From the NCBI GenBank assembly GCA_902600475.1, contig CACKJM010000002.1:57662-121661 (forward strand): DNA of 64,000 nt, read 5' to 3'. Each line of letters begins with the position of its first letter. The stretch's first letter is position 1. Shown one piece after another: positions 62,797 through 64,000 of the stretch. The DNA comes from an uncultured Prochlorococcus sp. GTDB taxonomy: Bacteria > Cyanobacteriota > Cyanobacteriia > PCC-6307 > Cyanobiaceae. A program made the position numbers and the translations under genes. Below the pieces are notes generated by a model. The model made no database searches, was not told where the DNA came from, and was given only the letters and a program-made list of their open reading frames with translations.

Positions 62797-64000
62797 ATGT
62801 TGAGGGTAGCTGTTATTGGAGGAGGTCCAAGTGGTTCGTGTGCTGCAGAAATACTTGCTAAAGCTGGGATAAAAACTTGGCTCTTTGAGAGAAAATTAGA
62901 TAATGCCAAACCTTGTGGAGGGGCTATTCCTCTTTGCATGGTAGAAGAATTTGATTTACCTGAGTCAATTATTGATAGAAAAGTAAGGCATATGAGAATG
63001 ATTTCTCCATCAAATAGAGAGGTAGACATAAGCCTAGATAGAGTTTATGGGAAAAGCGATAATGAGTTTATTGGGATGTGTAGAAGGGAAGTTATGGATG
63101 CTTTTATGCGTAATAGAGCATCAGATCTTGGGGCAACACTTGTAAATGGATTAGTTACTTCTATTGATACTGGTAGTAATAATCAAGGTCCGTATAAACT
63201 CTCTTATTCAGATTTTACCAATGGAGACAAAAAAGGAGAACTTAAAGAGCTTACTGTCGACCTTTTAATCGGAGCTGATGGAGCCAATAGTAGAGTAGCA
63301 AAAGCAATGGATGCAGGAGATTACAAAGTTGCTATTGCATTTCAGGAGAGAATTAAATTACCTAAAGAAGAAATGAGTTACTACGAGGATCTTGCCGAAA
63401 TGTATGTCGGAACTGATGTTTCTCCTGATTTTTATGGGTGGGTATTTCCCAAATATGATCATGTTGCTGTTGGGACTGGAACCATGCAAAAGAATCAGTC
63501 ATTAATTAAAGGACTACAAGAGGGAGTAAGAAATAGAGCAAAAAAAAGACTTGTTAATGGAGAAGTAATAAAGGTAGAGGCACATCCTATTCCAGAGCAT
63601 CCAAGACCAAGGAGGGTAGTTGGGAGAATGGCATTGGTTGGTGATGCAGCCGGTTATGTTACAAAAAGTTCCGGAGAAGGTATTTATTTTGCGGCAAAGA
63701 GCGGGAGAATGTGTGCTGAAGAAATTGTTGAGGCATCAAAAAATGGTCAATTAATTCCATCAGAAAATGATTTAAAAAAATATCTAAAAAAATGGGATAA
63801 AAAATATGGCACAACTTATAAGGTTCTAGAAATTCTCCAAAATATTTTTTATAGAAACGATTCTGCAAGAGAAGCTTTTGTTGAGATGTGTGATGACATG
63901 GATGTACAAAGACTTACTTTTGATAGTTATTTATACAAAAAAGTTGTCTCAATGAAACCATTACAACAACTTAAAATCACTATGCTTACACTAGGCTCTA
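62797..64000 (+). CDS. chlP: Geranylgeranyl diphosphate/chlorophyll reductase, partial (C-terminus beyond right edge)
   Basis: ChlP reduces geranylgeranyl groups to phytyl for chlorophyll and tocopherol. About 401 residues are present, starting MLRVAVIGGGPSGSCAAEIL (FAD motif GxGxxG) at ATG 62797, with KPCGGAIPLCMVEEF, GADGANSRVAKAMDAG, YGWVFPKYDHVAVGTG and LVGDAAGYVTKSSGEGIYFA. The gene runs off the right edge; some 45 residues are missing by comparison with the usual length of about 450. In Prochlorococcus the enzyme acts on divinyl chlorophyll(ide). Confidence 0.95.
   Translation, partial: MLRVAVIGGGPSGSCAAEILAKAGIKTWLFERKLDNAKPCGGAIPLCMVEEFDLPESIIDRKVRHMRMISPSNREVDISLDRVYGKSDNEFIGMCRREVMDAFMRNRASDLGATLVNGLVTSIDTGSNNQGPYKLSYSDFTNGDKKGELKELTVDLLIGADGANSRVAKAMDAGDYKVAIAFQERIKLPKEEMSYYEDLAEMYVGTDVSPDFYGWVFPKYDHVAVGTGTMQKNQSLIKGLQEGVRNRAKKRLVNGEVIKVEAHPIPEHPRPRRVVGRMALVGDAAGYVTKSSGEGIYFAAKSGRMCAEEIVEASKNGQLIPSENDLKKYLKKWDKKYGTTYKVLEILQNIFYRNDSAREAFVEMCDDMDVQRLTFDSYLYKKVVSMKPLQQLKITMLTLGS

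Noticed and set aside
62727..63029. 100-residue minus-strand frame at the chlP start
   Set aside because: Antisense to the FAD-binding part of chlP, which is clearly the real gene.

Overview
The window is a stretch of chromosome from a picocyanobacterium, almost certainly a high-light-adapted Prochlorococcus. The evidence is a very AT-rich, densely packed genome with short intergenic gaps, weak or absent Shine-Dalgarno sites and many 30-60 residue proteins. The gene content also fits: a urea transporter next to urease, a compact Calvin cycle and oxidative pentose phosphate set, thylakoid and lumen proteins, chlP, ccsA and DUF3685/Ycf55. No rRNA, tRNA, CRISPR array, insertion sequence or prophage was seen.

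Layout. 1-4737 holds a glucosylglycerate module: glycerate kinase (cut by the left edge), a phosphatase and a GH13 phosphorylase on the minus strand, divergent from the glucosyl-3-phosphoglycerate synthase. Together they can make and recycle this low-nitrogen compatible solute. 4734-15047 is the urea block: ureDABC (minus), ureEFG (plus) and urtABCDE (plus), with an NtcA-type promoter before urtA. 15048-19130 is an AT-rich stretch of small, mostly unrecognised genes, including a possible ribbon-helix-helix regulator flanked by 11-bp direct repeats. 19131-24420 is enriched in iron functions: a Rieske oxygenase, a 33-residue membrane peptide and an orphan ABC ATPase in one run, a zinc-ribbon protein, a cysteine-rich CRP/FNR-type regulator, ferritin, a Lys/Cys-rich 40-mer and an iron ABC-transporter ATPase, with three copies of a Fur-like box. 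24498-38406 is housekeeping: nth, pgsA, hisA, a DUF3685 protein, ruvX, proB, lpxD, leuB and conserved cyanobacterial proteins. 38496-44294 holds prk, accD and two unrelated fructose-bisphosphate aldolases in tandem. 44342-49856 holds purQ-purS, cobW, a pentapeptide-repeat protein, a UPRT-like protein and ilvD. 49878-56829 is a minus-strand carbon and tetrapyrrole run (pgl, gnd, glgC, hemA, glpX). 57016 to the right edge holds rpe, ccsA, lptB, typA, a VanY-type peptidase and the start of chlP.

The most interesting points are the glucosylglycerate synthesis/phosphorolysis cycle with a palindrome in its 50-bp divergent promoter, the Fur-box/CRP/ferritin micro-locus with an unlisted 40-residue Cys/Lys peptide, the Rieske-peptide-ABC operon, a phosphoribulokinase of the proteobacterial (non-redox-regulated) type, and a PPC-glutaredoxin fusion. 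Family assignments come from recognising motifs by eye. No similarity search was run.
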